Of a stretch of DNA of 64,000 nt, positions 54,265 to 63,697 are shown piece by piece; positions within the stretch are counted from its first letter, which is position 1, and each line of letters opens with the position of its first letter. The stretch covers positions 1 through 64,000 of the forward strand of contig JAFYRK010000113.1 in assembly GCA_017559545.1 (NCBI GenBank). Reading direction: 5' to 3'. A program made the position numbers and the translations under genes. The DNA is from Bacteroidales bacterium (lineage in GTDB: Bacteria; Bacteroidota; Bacteroidia; Bacteroidales; UBA932). Below the pieces are notes generated by a model, which was not told the DNA's origin, did no database searches, and saw nothing but the letters and a program-made list of their open reading frames with translations.

Positions 54265-56706
54265 TTATCTGTTAAGGTAAGGAGCTATGAGATCTTCAAG
54301 TTCGTCAAGGGTAGCAACAAGTACCTGACGAGGCTTTGAACCCTCCTGAGGTCCCACAACACCCGCCTGCTCAAGCTGATCCATAACCCTTCCGGCTCTT
54401 GCATAACCCATACCCAACTTTCTCTGAAGATCCGATGTCGAGCCCTTCTGCGACAGGACGACAGTACGTGCCGCCTCCTCAAACTCAGAATCAAGGCTAA
54501 GGATATCAAGGCTTCCGCCAGCAGGTCCTCCGTCAGGAGACTCAGGCATAGGAAGGTAGAACGGAGTATTGTAGCACTGTCCGTACTTTGTCTGATTTCC
54601 GATGAATTTAGTCACACGGTTAATCTCCTCCATGCTTATATATGCACACTGGATACGTTCCATCTTGACTCCGGCATAGTACAGCATATCACCCTTACCG
54701 ATAAGGTTTTCAGCACCGACTGAATCAAGAATAGTCCTTGAATCCACACCTGAGAGAACTCGGAAGGCAATTCTCGTAGGGAAGTTTGCCTTGATCAGAC
54801 CAGTGATCACGTTTACTGACGGACGCTGGGTCGCGATAATCACATGGATACCAGCTGCTCTACCCATCTGTGCCAAGCGGATGATGGCAGCCTCGATACT
54901 CTTTGCTGACTTTTTATCCTCCGGACTTGAGCCACCGGCCATAATCAGGTCGGCATACTCATCCACAACCACCACCAGGTATGGGAGGTATCTATGTCCT
55001 TCTGTCGGAAGAAGGTAACGGTTCTTATACTTCTCGTTATAAAGCTTAAAGTCATTCACTCCACCTTTACTGAGAAGTTCATATCTCTCGTTCATCTCAA
55101 TACAGAGCGAGTTGAGAACCTGCTCCGCATCCTTCGCCTTCTTGACAATAGCCCTTCTCTTCTCATCCTCCTCATCAGCCGCATTCGGAAGGACTGCGAG
55201 ATAATGCTTCAAAAGAGGATTATATGGAGTAAACTCAACTGTCTTAGGGTCGATGAATACAAACTTAAGCTCAGAAGGATGCTTCGAATACAGAAGCGAC
55301 GATATGATTACGTTAAGGCCGACTGACTTACCCTGCTTTGTCGCACCTGCAACAAGAAGGTGCGGAGCATCTGTAAGGTCGAAAGTCTTTACCTTCTGCG
55401 CAAGTGTAGAATAACCGATGGCGATAGGAAGTTCCGCTGTACTGTTCCTGAATGAATCATCATTCAACATAGACTTCAACGGGACCATCGAAGGAGTGCT
55501 GTTCGGAACCTCGATTCCCACACAGCCTGGCAGTGTCACAACACGCACACCGCCTACTTCAAGGGCCATGGCGATCTCCCTATGGACACTTTCGATCGAA
55601 GCCACCTTCATTCCTGGGGCAAGAACGATCTTATACAATGTCACGGTAGGACCTACAACCGCAGTAACCTTCTCTACATCAATCTTATAGTTCTTAAGAG
55701 TAGTACGGATCACCATATTGTTCCTGTCAAGCTCCGCCTGACTTACAACATGCTGCTGTCCCGCATAATCATGAAGAAGATCCAGCGAAGGAAACTCATA
55801 TTTGTTGAGTTCATCACGGTTATCTATCCTCTCAAGATCCTCAACGACAGGAACCACTACTTCTCCCCTTATCACTTCCATATCATCAGCCGGATCAGTA
55901 GAATCCCCGGAATCAGCTGGGTCAAGTTCGATCTCCTCATCAAGTTCCTCATCTTCTACATCATCGTCGTCAATTTCCTCTTCATCTTCTTCCTCTTCAA
56001 CTTCCTCGCCTTCCGGCTCAAGCTCTTCCTCAAACTCATCATCCTCAAACTCTTCTTCCTCTACTTCATCAACGGAGTCATCCGCTGCCTGGTTCTCGCC
56101 AGACAATGCAAACCATCTTGCAAACCTGCCACTGGCAAACAGCATCCACACAACAGCCAGAGCCATAACAATCAGCCATGGAAGCACTGGGCCCACGAGA
56201 TTAGCCAGCCAGCCAGTGACCGCACGTCCCGCATCACCGCCAAGTCCGCCATCAAACAATCTGACAAAGCCAAAGAGCGACAGAGCCATAGAGAGCACAA
56301 ACGCTCCACTGACAGACAGGAAAGTCAGTCTCATCAGTCCGATATGTCTATGCCAGAAAAACAGCCTGTATGCAACTGCCCCCAAGAGGAAAACGAAAAC
56401 AAAGCTTGCAAGTCCGAGCATATCCGATATAAGGAAATGACTCCACAGATAGCCAAGCTTACCTCCCATATTATTGACATCCAATCCCCTGCTCATCCTC
56501 TCTGCATTCATAAGGAGGTCCTTATCGGCAGACCATGTGAAAAGATATGACAGCATTGACACTAATGTAAACAATGCCACCAACATGACCAGGCCGCCGG
56601 AACACTTTATCAATATGGACTTCAGTTCCGGGTCCATATTCTTGAAGAAAGCGAAGAACTTAAACTTCTTCGCATTCTTTTTCTTTGCTTTCTTAATCTG
56701 CGCCAT
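54265..56706 (-). CDS. ftsK: DNA translocase FtsK
   Basis: FtsK is a membrane-anchored hexameric motor that pumps DNA at the division septum and aids chromosome dimer resolution. The 813-residue product has four or so N-terminal membrane segments (about 35-195). A strongly acidic linker follows (about 205-275, dominated by Glu and Asp). The motor domain has Walker A GATKQGKSVGLN (near residue 450), the VVDEYADLIM Walker B and IIATQRPSVNVITGLIK. The C-terminal gamma domain has DLQRKLGMGYARAGRVMDQLE. The frame opens at 56811, but the ATG at 56706 (MAQIKKAKKKNAKK) avoids overlap with the upstream gene. Confidence 0.95.
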   Translation of the reverse strand: MAQIKKAKKKNAKKFKFFAFFKNMDPELKSILIKCSGGLVMLVALFTLVSMLSYLFTWSADKDLLMNAERMSRGLDVNNMGGKLGYLWSHFLISDMLGLASFVFVFLLGAVAYRLFFWHRHIGLMRLTFLSVSGAFVLSMALSLFGFVRLFDGGLGGDAGRAVTGWLANLVGPVLPWLIVMALAVVWMLFASGRFARWFALSGENQAADDSVDEVEEEEFEDDEFEEELEPEGEEVEEEEDEEEIDDDDVEDEELDEEIELDPADSGDSTDPADDMEVIRGEVVVPVVEDLERIDNRDELNKYEFPSLDLLHDYAGQQHVVSQAELDRNNMVIRTTLKNYKIDVEKVTAVVGPTVTLYKIVLAPGMKVASIESVHREIAMALEVGGVRVVTLPGCVGIEVPNSTPSMVPLKSMLNDDSFRNSTAELPIAIGYSTLAQKVKTFDLTDAPHLLVAGATKQGKSVGLNVIISSLLYSKHPSELKFVFIDPKTVEFTPYNPLLKHYLAVLPNAADEEDEKRRAIVKKAKDAEQVLNSLCIEMNERYELLSKGGVNDFKLYNEKYKNRYLLPTEGHRYLPYLVVVVDEYADLIMAGGSSPEDKKSAKSIEAAIIRLAQMGRAAGIHVIIATQRPSVNVITGLIKANFPTRIAFRVLSGVDSRTILDSVGAENLIGKGDMLYYAGVKMERIQCAYISMEEINRVTKFIGNQTKYGQCYNTPFYLPMPESPDGGPAGGSLDILSLDSEFEEAARTVVLSQKGSTSDLQRKLGMGYARAGRVMDQLEQAGVVGPQEGSKPRQVLVATLDELEDLIAPYLNR

Positions 56707-56710
56707 AGTG

Positions 56711-57376
56711 TTACTTGTACTGCTTCCTGTTTTTCTGATTTCCCTTCTGTCTCTTGCCCTGCTTCTGTTGCTGCTGCGCACCCGGTCTTGTGTATGTCGC
56801 TCCGGCATCAAGCCTTGACAACTGCAGTCCTTCCGGCACCTTGATCTTAAAATCCGACAATCTTTCTATATCCTGCAATATGGTCGCATCCGATACAGAA
56901 TCCTTGTTCCAGATCAGGTACTGCTGCCTCATGTATGTGCCTAAGGTGCGGATCATCGCAGTCTTCTGCTCTCCGTCCTCCATGCCTGCGATCAGATCAA
57001 TGAAGTTCTCTATGTTTCTGCCGTAATGCGCCACCTTGACAGGCCTGCGGACAGCAGGCACACTCATAGGCTTCTCGTGGAGACTTTCCGGAGCTGGAGC
57101 CGGATAAGGAGAATCCACATCCAGATCAAAGCCGGAGATGATGTGGAGATGGTCCCAAAGCTTCTGCTCATAATTATCCTGCAGATGCACAGCCGGGTTG
57201 ATTATCTCCATCACCTTGACAATCGCACGAGCCTGCTCGTTGCGCTTCTGACGGTCCTCTATGGTCTTCAGATAGTCGACCATCTTCTGGACATTACGTC
57301 CATACTCAGGTATATAAAGCTTTACACGCTCTGTATTATACAGAAGCTTGCATGTATCTATTTCATTTGTATCCAT
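56711..57376 (-). CDS. DUF4290 family protein
   Basis: The 221-residue protein matches DUF4290, a Bacteroidetes-specific family of unknown function. It has YIPEYGRNVQKMVDYLKTIE near the start, ARAIVKVMEIINPAVHLQDN, the second block AHYGRNIENFIDLIAGMEDG and TLGTYMRQQYLIWNKDSVSD. The tail is basic and glutamine-rich (AQQQQKQGKRQKGNQKNRK), suggesting nucleic-acid or surface contact. It lies four bases upstream of ftsK and shares its transcript. Confidence 0.85.
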   Translation of the reverse strand: MDTNEIDTCKLLYNTERVKLYIPEYGRNVQKMVDYLKTIEDRQKRNEQARAIVKVMEIINPAVHLQDNYEQKLWDHLHIISGFDLDVDSPYPAPAPESLHEKPMSVPAVRRPVKVAHYGRNIENFIDLIAGMEDGEQKTAMIRTLGTYMRQQYLIWNKDSVSDATILQDIERLSDFKIKVPEGLQLSRLDAGATYTRPGAQQQQKQGKRQKGNQKNRKQYK

Positions 57377-57445
57377 ATATTTTCAATATAATATTTTCGG
57401 CCCTACCCGGGCCAGACCAAAAATTCTTCAAGCTTTTGGGTCTTG

Positions 57446-57453
57446 CAAATATA
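57446..57453 (-). promoter_or_regulatory. -7 box for DUF4290-ftsK-lolA
   Basis: On the minus strand this reads TATATTTG, matching TAnnTTTG, 69 bases upstream of the DUF4290 ATG. The predicted leader holds a small GGCCC/GGGCC hairpin at 57399-57413. No -33 TTTG is clear. Confidence 0.5.
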
Positions 57454-57464
57454 CGAAATTATAT

Positions 57465-60400
57465 TCAGATAACCTTGCACTCACCGGTCTGCACATACCA
57501 CAAAACTGCAGTAACTTCCGCATACCCCATCCGATGGAATATCTCTGAATAAGTCTTCATCTGGGTCTCATATTTCTTATGATGCTCTCCAAACTTATAA
57601 TCTAGCACCAGAACCTTTCCACCTTCAATCACTACCCTGTCCGGTCTGTACACCTGGCCGTCCACATCTATAATATCCTTCTCCACCATTACCTTGGAAG
57701 GATCATCAGGGAACCAGCCTGAAGCCTTGGCCTCAGCAAGCCTGGTCTGCAAGAGTTCCTTTACCTGACGAGCCTGCTGCGCATTAAGGTCACCACAAGC
57801 ATAAGCACTGTCCACCGCAGCCTCAAGATCATCCGGAACGACAACTTTGGCAAGCACATCGTGCAGCACAACTCCCTTTATGCGCTTTGACGCCTCTACT
57901 CCTGTAGAACCATCCTCAGAGAAGAAGTCGACAGCATCTGCCGAAAACTTGAGTCGCAATCCCGGGTTCAGTTCATATGACGGATACCAACCTTCCTTAC
58001 CTGCCGCAAACATCAGGGTTCCTGAATCATCGGTCTTCCTCATTGCATCAAAATCAACAATATCACCGACATCAAACCTCACGAAGTCCTCTCCATTGAC
58101 AGCCCTCACACCATCTATCTTTCCTGACACGGCAAGGAACCAGTAAAGTATCTGCGAAAAGTCCGTAAATGCAGGCATCCAATCCTCATCTTTGCAATTC
58201 TTCAGATTATCCTGGCATTTCACAGAAGGTGTAGCAGCAATTATGTGCATACCTGAAGCCGCACGAGTCATGGCCACATATATAGTGTTTATATTATCCA
58301 CCTGCTGCAGGAGATTCTCTTTCCTATAATGTTCCGCGAACAACGTAGACTCAGTAGAACGAGAAAGTGTAACATCATATACACCCTCTGCAACGCCCTC
58401 CAGCGGTGTTCCGCTCAAATCGGGAGCGCACCACCTGCTGTCCGGCTTGAACAAGCCTATGTTCTCAGCAAACGGAATTATCACATAAGGGAAATCCAGA
58501 CCCTTTGACTTATGGATCGTCATCACCCTGACACTTTCTCCCGATGCCGGAGAACTTATGGACGGATCTTCTCCCTCCCAGTACTTCAGGAATCCTCGCA
58601 AGGTATTTCCGTTTGAAGCCACATATTCATGGAGATGATCCATAAACGATTGAATATGAAGAATCTCCCCTTCAATCACACCATCGACATCACTCTTCTT
58701 GAGTGCCCTTATCAGAGACTCCGCCATATCCACCAAAGACGTACAACCGCCTGGAACTGTCACGTCCAACGACTCGGCAAGATAACCGTTTACAGTATCT
58801 GCCGGATTGTCAGCAAGAGACATCAGAGAAACCAGACGCCTCACAGTTACAGAACGCTTCACCTTAAGGGAATCATCCGTTATCACAGTTATGCCATTAT
58901 CTATAAGATAGGACGCCACACTCTGTCCGGAAGCATTGCTTCGGACAAGCACCGCTATCTCAGACAGGCGAGCTCCCGAAGCCTGCACTTCCTTTATGCT
59001 GTCAAGGACTTTCTCAAGTTCGTCCTCCTTCGAACAGAATGTCACGCTCACGCTTCCTGGTGCCTTACCCTTCTTGGCTACCTTCTGCTCCACATCAGCA
59101 TATATTCCGGACATATAGCCGCCCTCGCCGTTCATCTTGTCAAGAACGCTGGCCGCTGCCGTAAAGTAAGCATTATTGAATTCAACAATATTCGAAAGAC
59201 TTCTGTAGTTGGTATCAAGGACTTCTTCCTTGAAACCAGGGAATTCAGCAGGGACAGCACTGTCAAGAAGTTTCCAATCTGACCCTCTCCATCTGTATAT
59301 GCTTTGCTTCACATCACCGACTATCAGGTTCTCCTTACCCTGTGAATGACTATTATGCAGAAGAGGGCTGAAATTGCTCCACTGCACCGAAGATGTATCC
59401 TGGAACTCATCCAGAAGGAAATGATCAAAGCGCACACCTATCTTCTCATATATAAACGGAGCATCTGAGCCGTCGATTATACCTTTGAGGATTGTATTCG
59501 AATCATCTATGCACAACACATTCTTCTCGCGCATCAGTTCATGGAATGCATCAGAAAGTTCCCTTGCTACCCCAAGTCCGTAAATCTGCTCATCCAATAT
59601 GCAGGCGGTGGAATATACAGGATATTCTTTTGTCCACAGTTCACAGAATGCCTGCATCGGCCCCTCAAGTGCCGGACACAGCTTAGGCAGAAGCACTTTC
59701 GCCTTTGAGTCAGCGAACCATTTCCCGCTATATGGAGCACGGTTCATGAACGCATCAGTAGGCGGCACCAATGCATCACGATCCGTCAACGACGCATAAA
59801 CAGCAAGCGCCTTCATGAAACCTCTGTAACTATCCTTCGGATCAACCTGGGCCAGTTTCAATATTTCCACAGCCCTCGCCGCAGTATCACGCACACGCTC
59901 CCTGAAATCAGCGACAATTTCCCTGCACCTGTTTCTTATGGAGGTCAGTGTCTGCTGCGAATAAGCCTCCCGCTCATCTAAACCGGCTCTTTCAAGTTCT
60001 TCCTGACGCTGAGCGGACTTAAGTCTGAGAGCCATACCCAAAAGATTTGCATCAGGACTGTATCTTCCACCTTGCTCGATCTGTTCCAAGACGTTATCCG
60101 TGAGCCAAGACAGCAGACCGGTATCATCCTGAGTGAGTGAATCCAGAACACGGTCAACACTCTCGGCCACAAGAGAATCCTTATCAAGTTCCACCTGATA
60201 TGACGCAAACTGACCGATCTCACGTGAGAACGCCTTCAAGGTCTGCTGGAAGAACCTGTCGATAGTACTGACCGCAAAGGCGCTGTAATCATGGAGAATA
60301 TCCCTCAGGACTGCAGCGGCACGGTCACTCAACTCCGCATCACCGGAATAGAGAGCCGGAACAAACGCATCGTGATAGTCAGAAGACGCCGGAGAAGTCG

Positions 60401-60584
60401 CAAGTATATGCAACTCCTTGAGAATACGGCTCTTCATCTCTTCCGTAGCCTTATTTGTAAATGTAACGGCAAGGATATGCCTGTATGCATACCTGTCCTC
60501 ATTCTTCAATAGAAGAGTTATATAGGTCTTAGCAAGGTTATAGGTCTTACCTGAACCTGCTGATGCCTTCATGATCCTTATCAT
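57465..60584 (-). CDS. AddA/RecB-like UvrD-type helicase-nuclease
   Basis: The 1039-residue protein is a superfamily 1A helicase with a C-terminal nuclease, the AddA role in double-strand break processing. Walker A is KASAGSGKTYNLAK (residues 6-19), motif Ia is AVTFTNKATEEMK, motif II is LLDEFQDTSSVQWSNF, motif III is VGDVKQSIYRWRGSDW and motif V is VRVMTIHKSKGLDFPYVI, with NTIYVAMTRA as motif VI. The PD-(D/E)XK nuclease part near residues 990-1015 has KVLVLDYKFGEHHKKYETQM. It begins three bases after its partner gene, so the two probably form a heterodimer that resects DNA ends for RecA. Confidence 0.9.
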   Translation of the reverse strand: MIRIMKASAGSGKTYNLAKTYITLLLKNEDRYAYRHILAVTFTNKATEEMKSRILKELHILATSPASSDYHDAFVPALYSGDAELSDRAAAVLRDILHDYSAFAVSTIDRFFQQTLKAFSREIGQFASYQVELDKDSLVAESVDRVLDSLTQDDTGLLSWLTDNVLEQIEQGGRYSPDANLLGMALRLKSAQRQEELERAGLDEREAYSQQTLTSIRNRCREIVADFRERVRDTAARAVEILKLAQVDPKDSYRGFMKALAVYASLTDRDALVPPTDAFMNRAPYSGKWFADSKAKVLLPKLCPALEGPMQAFCELWTKEYPVYSTACILDEQIYGLGVARELSDAFHELMREKNVLCIDDSNTILKGIIDGSDAPFIYEKIGVRFDHFLLDEFQDTSSVQWSNFSPLLHNSHSQGKENLIVGDVKQSIYRWRGSDWKLLDSAVPAEFPGFKEEVLDTNYRSLSNIVEFNNAYFTAAASVLDKMNGEGGYMSGIYADVEQKVAKKGKAPGSVSVTFCSKEDELEKVLDSIKEVQASGARLSEIAVLVRSNASGQSVASYLIDNGITVITDDSLKVKRSVTVRRLVSLMSLADNPADTVNGYLAESLDVTVPGGCTSLVDMAESLIRALKKSDVDGVIEGEILHIQSFMDHLHEYVASNGNTLRGFLKYWEGEDPSISSPASGESVRVMTIHKSKGLDFPYVIIPFAENIGLFKPDSRWCAPDLSGTPLEGVAEGVYDVTLSRSTESTLFAEHYRKENLLQQVDNINTIYVAMTRAASGMHIIAATPSVKCQDNLKNCKDEDWMPAFTDFSQILYWFLAVSGKIDGVRAVNGEDFVRFDVGDIVDFDAMRKTDDSGTLMFAAGKEGWYPSYELNPGLRLKFSADAVDFFSEDGSTGVEASKRIKGVVLHDVLAKVVVPDDLEAAVDSAYACGDLNAQQARQVKELLQTRLAEAKASGWFPDDPSKVMVEKDIIDVDGQVYRPDRVVIEGGKVLVLDYKFGEHHKKYETQMKTYSEIFHRMGYAEVTAVLWYVQTGECKVI

Positions 60585-60587
60585 AAT

Positions 60588-63515
60588 CTATCTTCCGCAA
60601 ATCGTCTTGAAATCACAATATCCACATACATGCTCGTCCTCTGTCCTTCTGAAACCCACATCCGGATCACACATCTCATCCAGAAGGGTGGATAGATTAC
60701 CGGACACCGCGTCAAAGAAAGTCTTGTTCACAGGAACAGTTTCAGGCAATTCTCCGAAAAGCCTTGAGGTCGAATACACACAATTATACAGATTCCGGCC
60801 TTTAACCTCTGCCCTATCCTTCACCAGCAGATCATAGATAAAGAACTGCAACGCAATCTTAGGTCTATCCTTGACATCAGGCATAAATATCTTCTGAGCT
60901 ATAGCCTCCGCATTACCATCATCAATGAATATATCATCATCCAGCACCCGGCCTGTCTTATAGTCCACAACTCTGACCTCGTCCGGACTGAAAGCATCCA
61001 GACGGTCAATGAAGCCCTTGAATCCGAAACCATGGAATGCGCCGCTCACCCTAAGCTCACGTCCGAGAATCTCGAAAGAATCCTTGCCACTCTCCTGAAG
61101 AATCTTCAGATCACTCTTGAGAGTCTTCATCACATAACGGACAATCACATCAGTAACCACGAGATTTCGTCCACTGACCTCTACCAGATTCAACTCGTGC
61201 TCGATCAACGAACGCACCTTTGTGCGTATTACATCCTCACGCTCAATCCAGCTTTGTATGTAGTCTCCGGTTATATACCTTAGAGGAGTGACAGACTTTT
61301 CCGCACCCGGAACATCAAAGAAGAAGTCCGAAGCCATCGCCTCTTCCGAGGTATACAGCGAACGCATCACCTCATGGAATATCGTTCCGAACATGCCGGC
61401 ATCAAGACTCTCCGACACCTCATCTTCCCTGACAAGCCCCTTAAGCACAGCATAATAGAATTTTGCAGGACAAGCCAGATAATTCTGAACAGCTGTCGCC
61501 GAAAGCACGGTTTCCTTGATTTTCCTTATATCATCCTCCGTCTTGACCACATCAGGCAGCTGAGCAGTCTTCATGCAATCCATCTGTACTGTATATCTGT
61601 TCAACGGAAGTCCGAAGTGATACTCCAGCTGCTTTATGTAGCGGCTTTCCTCACCAGATTTCATACCCTCTGCGCGCGAGTCAACCAGCATCCAGACATT
61701 TTCCGCACGGGAAATCATCCTATAGAAATAATAGGCCCATATAGCATCCTGAAGTTCATAGGTCGGAAGGCCGAAGCCCTTCCTTAGTTCAGGCGGCACG
61801 AACGACGAACTCACGCTCCTATGAGGAAATACACCTTCGTTTGAAGACATGATTATAAGATTTGTGAAGTCCAGAGCCCTGGTTTCCAAAGGTCCCATGA
61901 TCTGAAGTCCCTTTAAAGGCTCGCCCTTGAATGGTACCGACGACATGCCAAGCAGCTGGCCAAGAAGTCTGACATAGGTCAATGGAAGGACCTCCATATC
62001 CATAAGACTATCCTGCAGCATATTTATACCCTTATAATACTCCTTGGCATATTCCAGTTCCAAAGCAAGCTGCGGATCAGATACAGCAGAAGACGCCACA
62101 GCAGTCAAAACAGCCTGCTGATATTCGGCAAATGACGCCAGCTGCTTCTTTTCCTTGGATTTCGGATCAGATATGACAGGTCTGAACACAGCATCAAGCA
62201 GAGGGGTTCCACTCAGATCCTCCTGCGGAATATAATACTTGGCTGAGGACTTTACCTTCTGCACAACCTCCATAGTCCTGTCGTCACAAGCATTACGGAA
62301 CAAAGGGTTTGAGAAGAGATCCCAGACCTGCTTATGATAGAAATGCCAGCTATTCCTGCGGAATGCCAGATGCAGCTGCATGCCCGAGACCGTCTCCATC
62401 AATGAATACAGAATACTGCCTTTCATAGGCAATCCCATTGTCACATTCACCGCATCTACTGCCGGAGGGAGAGCATTCAGCACCGGTACAAGAAGATTCT
62501 CATCCGGAAGGACAATAGCGCAATCATTGAAATCCTTTACAGATGCCAGAATATCAGGAAGTCTCTTAGCTTGACCAACTGACGATGGTACGCTCACCAC
62601 ATTGACTGCCGGCACCCCTGCAGTTTCCTCGTCCCATCCGGTCACCTGTGGAAACTCCTTGATATTTTCCCGCATGAAAAGAGACGAACGGTTTTGAGGA
62701 TCCTGTATCATACTGCCGCTATAATCCCAGCAGAATTCCGCCCTTGAGGCATCCTTCAGCTTATGCAGAAGAGCCTTCTCGCACTCATTGAGGGTATTAA
62801 GACCAACAAAGACAAAAACCTCATCATCTTCAAAGACATTCCTGAACACATCATCTACAGCCGTTGCCTTCAATCTTTCCGCTACTCTCCTATATACCAT
62901 ACCCTCATATGCAAGGCCGTTCTGTTTCAACAGGTCATTATATCTACAATAAAGCGGGTACAGCAGATTCCATATCTGAAGGAAACGTTCCTTTACTGCC
63001 GGATTATCCGAGTCCAGATCAACGGTAAGCTTTCCTGACTGGTCACTGAAATGGCTCACAAAGCCTTCTATAGCCTTTCTTTGCGCATCAGTAAGATACG
63101 AATAATCGTCCTGGAGCTGTTTCAGGTCAGCCACATTTGCAAAGAGCTGCTTAGGATCAGCCAGATATTTATCCACATCATTGAAGTCTCCCAGAATGAC
63201 ATCACCCCAGAAGACGAATTCATCCAAAGGTTCAGCCTTTGGGTTTAGCTCAGCATAACACCTGTACAGATACAGCAGAAGACGCACCTTGTCTGCCGGC
63301 ACGGCATCACTGACTTCATAGAAGAAGTCATTTATCGTCAGCATACGAGGCATTACAAGCGGAACAGAGCCTGCCGCTGCAGCCATTGTTTCCGCCAGAT
63401 GCTTTCTGAAAAAAACCATGGAGCGTCTGTTCGGAAAGATAAAGCAGCGGGAGCCTATCATTCCCGAATCGTAATAATATCTTGCAACCTGTCTTAAGAA
63501 AGGAACCATATACAT
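60588..63515 (-). CDS. AddB-like inactivated helicase with iron-sulfur nuclease
   Basis: The 975-residue protein has an N-terminal UvrD-like half without a Walker A motif (CFIFPNRRSMVFFRKHL takes that place). The C-terminal PD-(D/E)XK nuclease domain has LSATAVQNYLACPAKFYYAV, GTIFHEVMRSLY, VRVVDYKTGRVLDDD and KIALQFFIYDLL. One Cys near 695 and a terminal CGYCDFKTIC cluster make the four-cysteine iron-sulfur staple of AddB nucleases. It is the partner of the AddA-like protein downstream. A -7 box lies very near the start, so the second ATG (63509) could be the real one. Confidence 0.88.
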   Translation of the reverse strand: MYMVPFLRQVARYYYDSGMIGSRCFIFPNRRSMVFFRKHLAETMAAAAGSVPLVMPRMLTINDFFYEVSDAVPADKVRLLLYLYRCYAELNPKAEPLDEFVFWGDVILGDFNDVDKYLADPKQLFANVADLKQLQDDYSYLTDAQRKAIEGFVSHFSDQSGKLTVDLDSDNPAVKERFLQIWNLLYPLYCRYNDLLKQNGLAYEGMVYRRVAERLKATAVDDVFRNVFEDDEVFVFVGLNTLNECEKALLHKLKDASRAEFCWDYSGSMIQDPQNRSSLFMRENIKEFPQVTGWDEETAGVPAVNVVSVPSSVGQAKRLPDILASVKDFNDCAIVLPDENLLVPVLNALPPAVDAVNVTMGLPMKGSILYSLMETVSGMQLHLAFRRNSWHFYHKQVWDLFSNPLFRNACDDRTMEVVQKVKSSAKYYIPQEDLSGTPLLDAVFRPVISDPKSKEKKQLASFAEYQQAVLTAVASSAVSDPQLALELEYAKEYYKGINMLQDSLMDMEVLPLTYVRLLGQLLGMSSVPFKGEPLKGLQIMGPLETRALDFTNLIIMSSNEGVFPHRSVSSSFVPPELRKGFGLPTYELQDAIWAYYFYRMISRAENVWMLVDSRAEGMKSGEESRYIKQLEYHFGLPLNRYTVQMDCMKTAQLPDVVKTEDDIRKIKETVLSATAVQNYLACPAKFYYAVLKGLVREDEVSESLDAGMFGTIFHEVMRSLYTSEEAMASDFFFDVPGAEKSVTPLRYITGDYIQSWIEREDVIRTKVRSLIEHELNLVEVSGRNLVVTDVIVRYVMKTLKSDLKILQESGKDSFEILGRELRVSGAFHGFGFKGFIDRLDAFSPDEVRVVDYKTGRVLDDDIFIDDGNAEAIAQKIFMPDVKDRPKIALQFFIYDLLVKDRAEVKGRNLYNCVYSTSRLFGELPETVPVNKTFFDAVSGNLSTLLDEMCDPDVGFRRTEDEHVCGYCDFKTICGR

Positions 63516-63528
63516 TAAAATTTTCCTG

Positions 63529-63536
63529 CAAATCTA
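63529..63536 (-). promoter_or_regulatory. -7 box for the AddB/AddA genes
   Basis: On the minus strand this reads TAGATTTG, matching TAnnTTTG. It is only 13 bases from the first ATG of the AddB-like gene, implying a very short leader. The -33 TTG is at 18-base spacing and weak. Confidence 0.4.
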
Positions 63537-63606
63537 CATATTGATAATGCCAAACAATGGCACATGATAAATTTACGGTTTTTTTTGAAAAATTTTGCAA
63601 AAAGTG

Positions 63607-63636
63607 TTGGAGGTTTCGATTTTTTACATACCTTTG
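63607..63636 (+). promoter_or_regulatory. Promoter of the reverse rubrerythrin gene
   Basis: TTG (63607-63609) and TACCTTTG (63629-63636) are separated by 19 bases, matching the Bacteroidetes promoter form. The leader of about 55 bases before the ATG at 63698 is AT-rich with no evident hairpin. Confidence 0.6.
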
Positions 63637-63697
63637 CACCAGATGCAATTTAGAATTATTCAAATTTAGAAATATCAACAATTTAAATCTTATAATT

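Noticed and set aside
55802..56440. Serine-rich 212-codon plus-strand frame
   Set aside because: It is the antisense shadow of the Glu/Asp-rich linker of FtsK; GAA/GAG codons read backwards give TTC/CTC and serine codons. It has no ribosome binding site or promoter.
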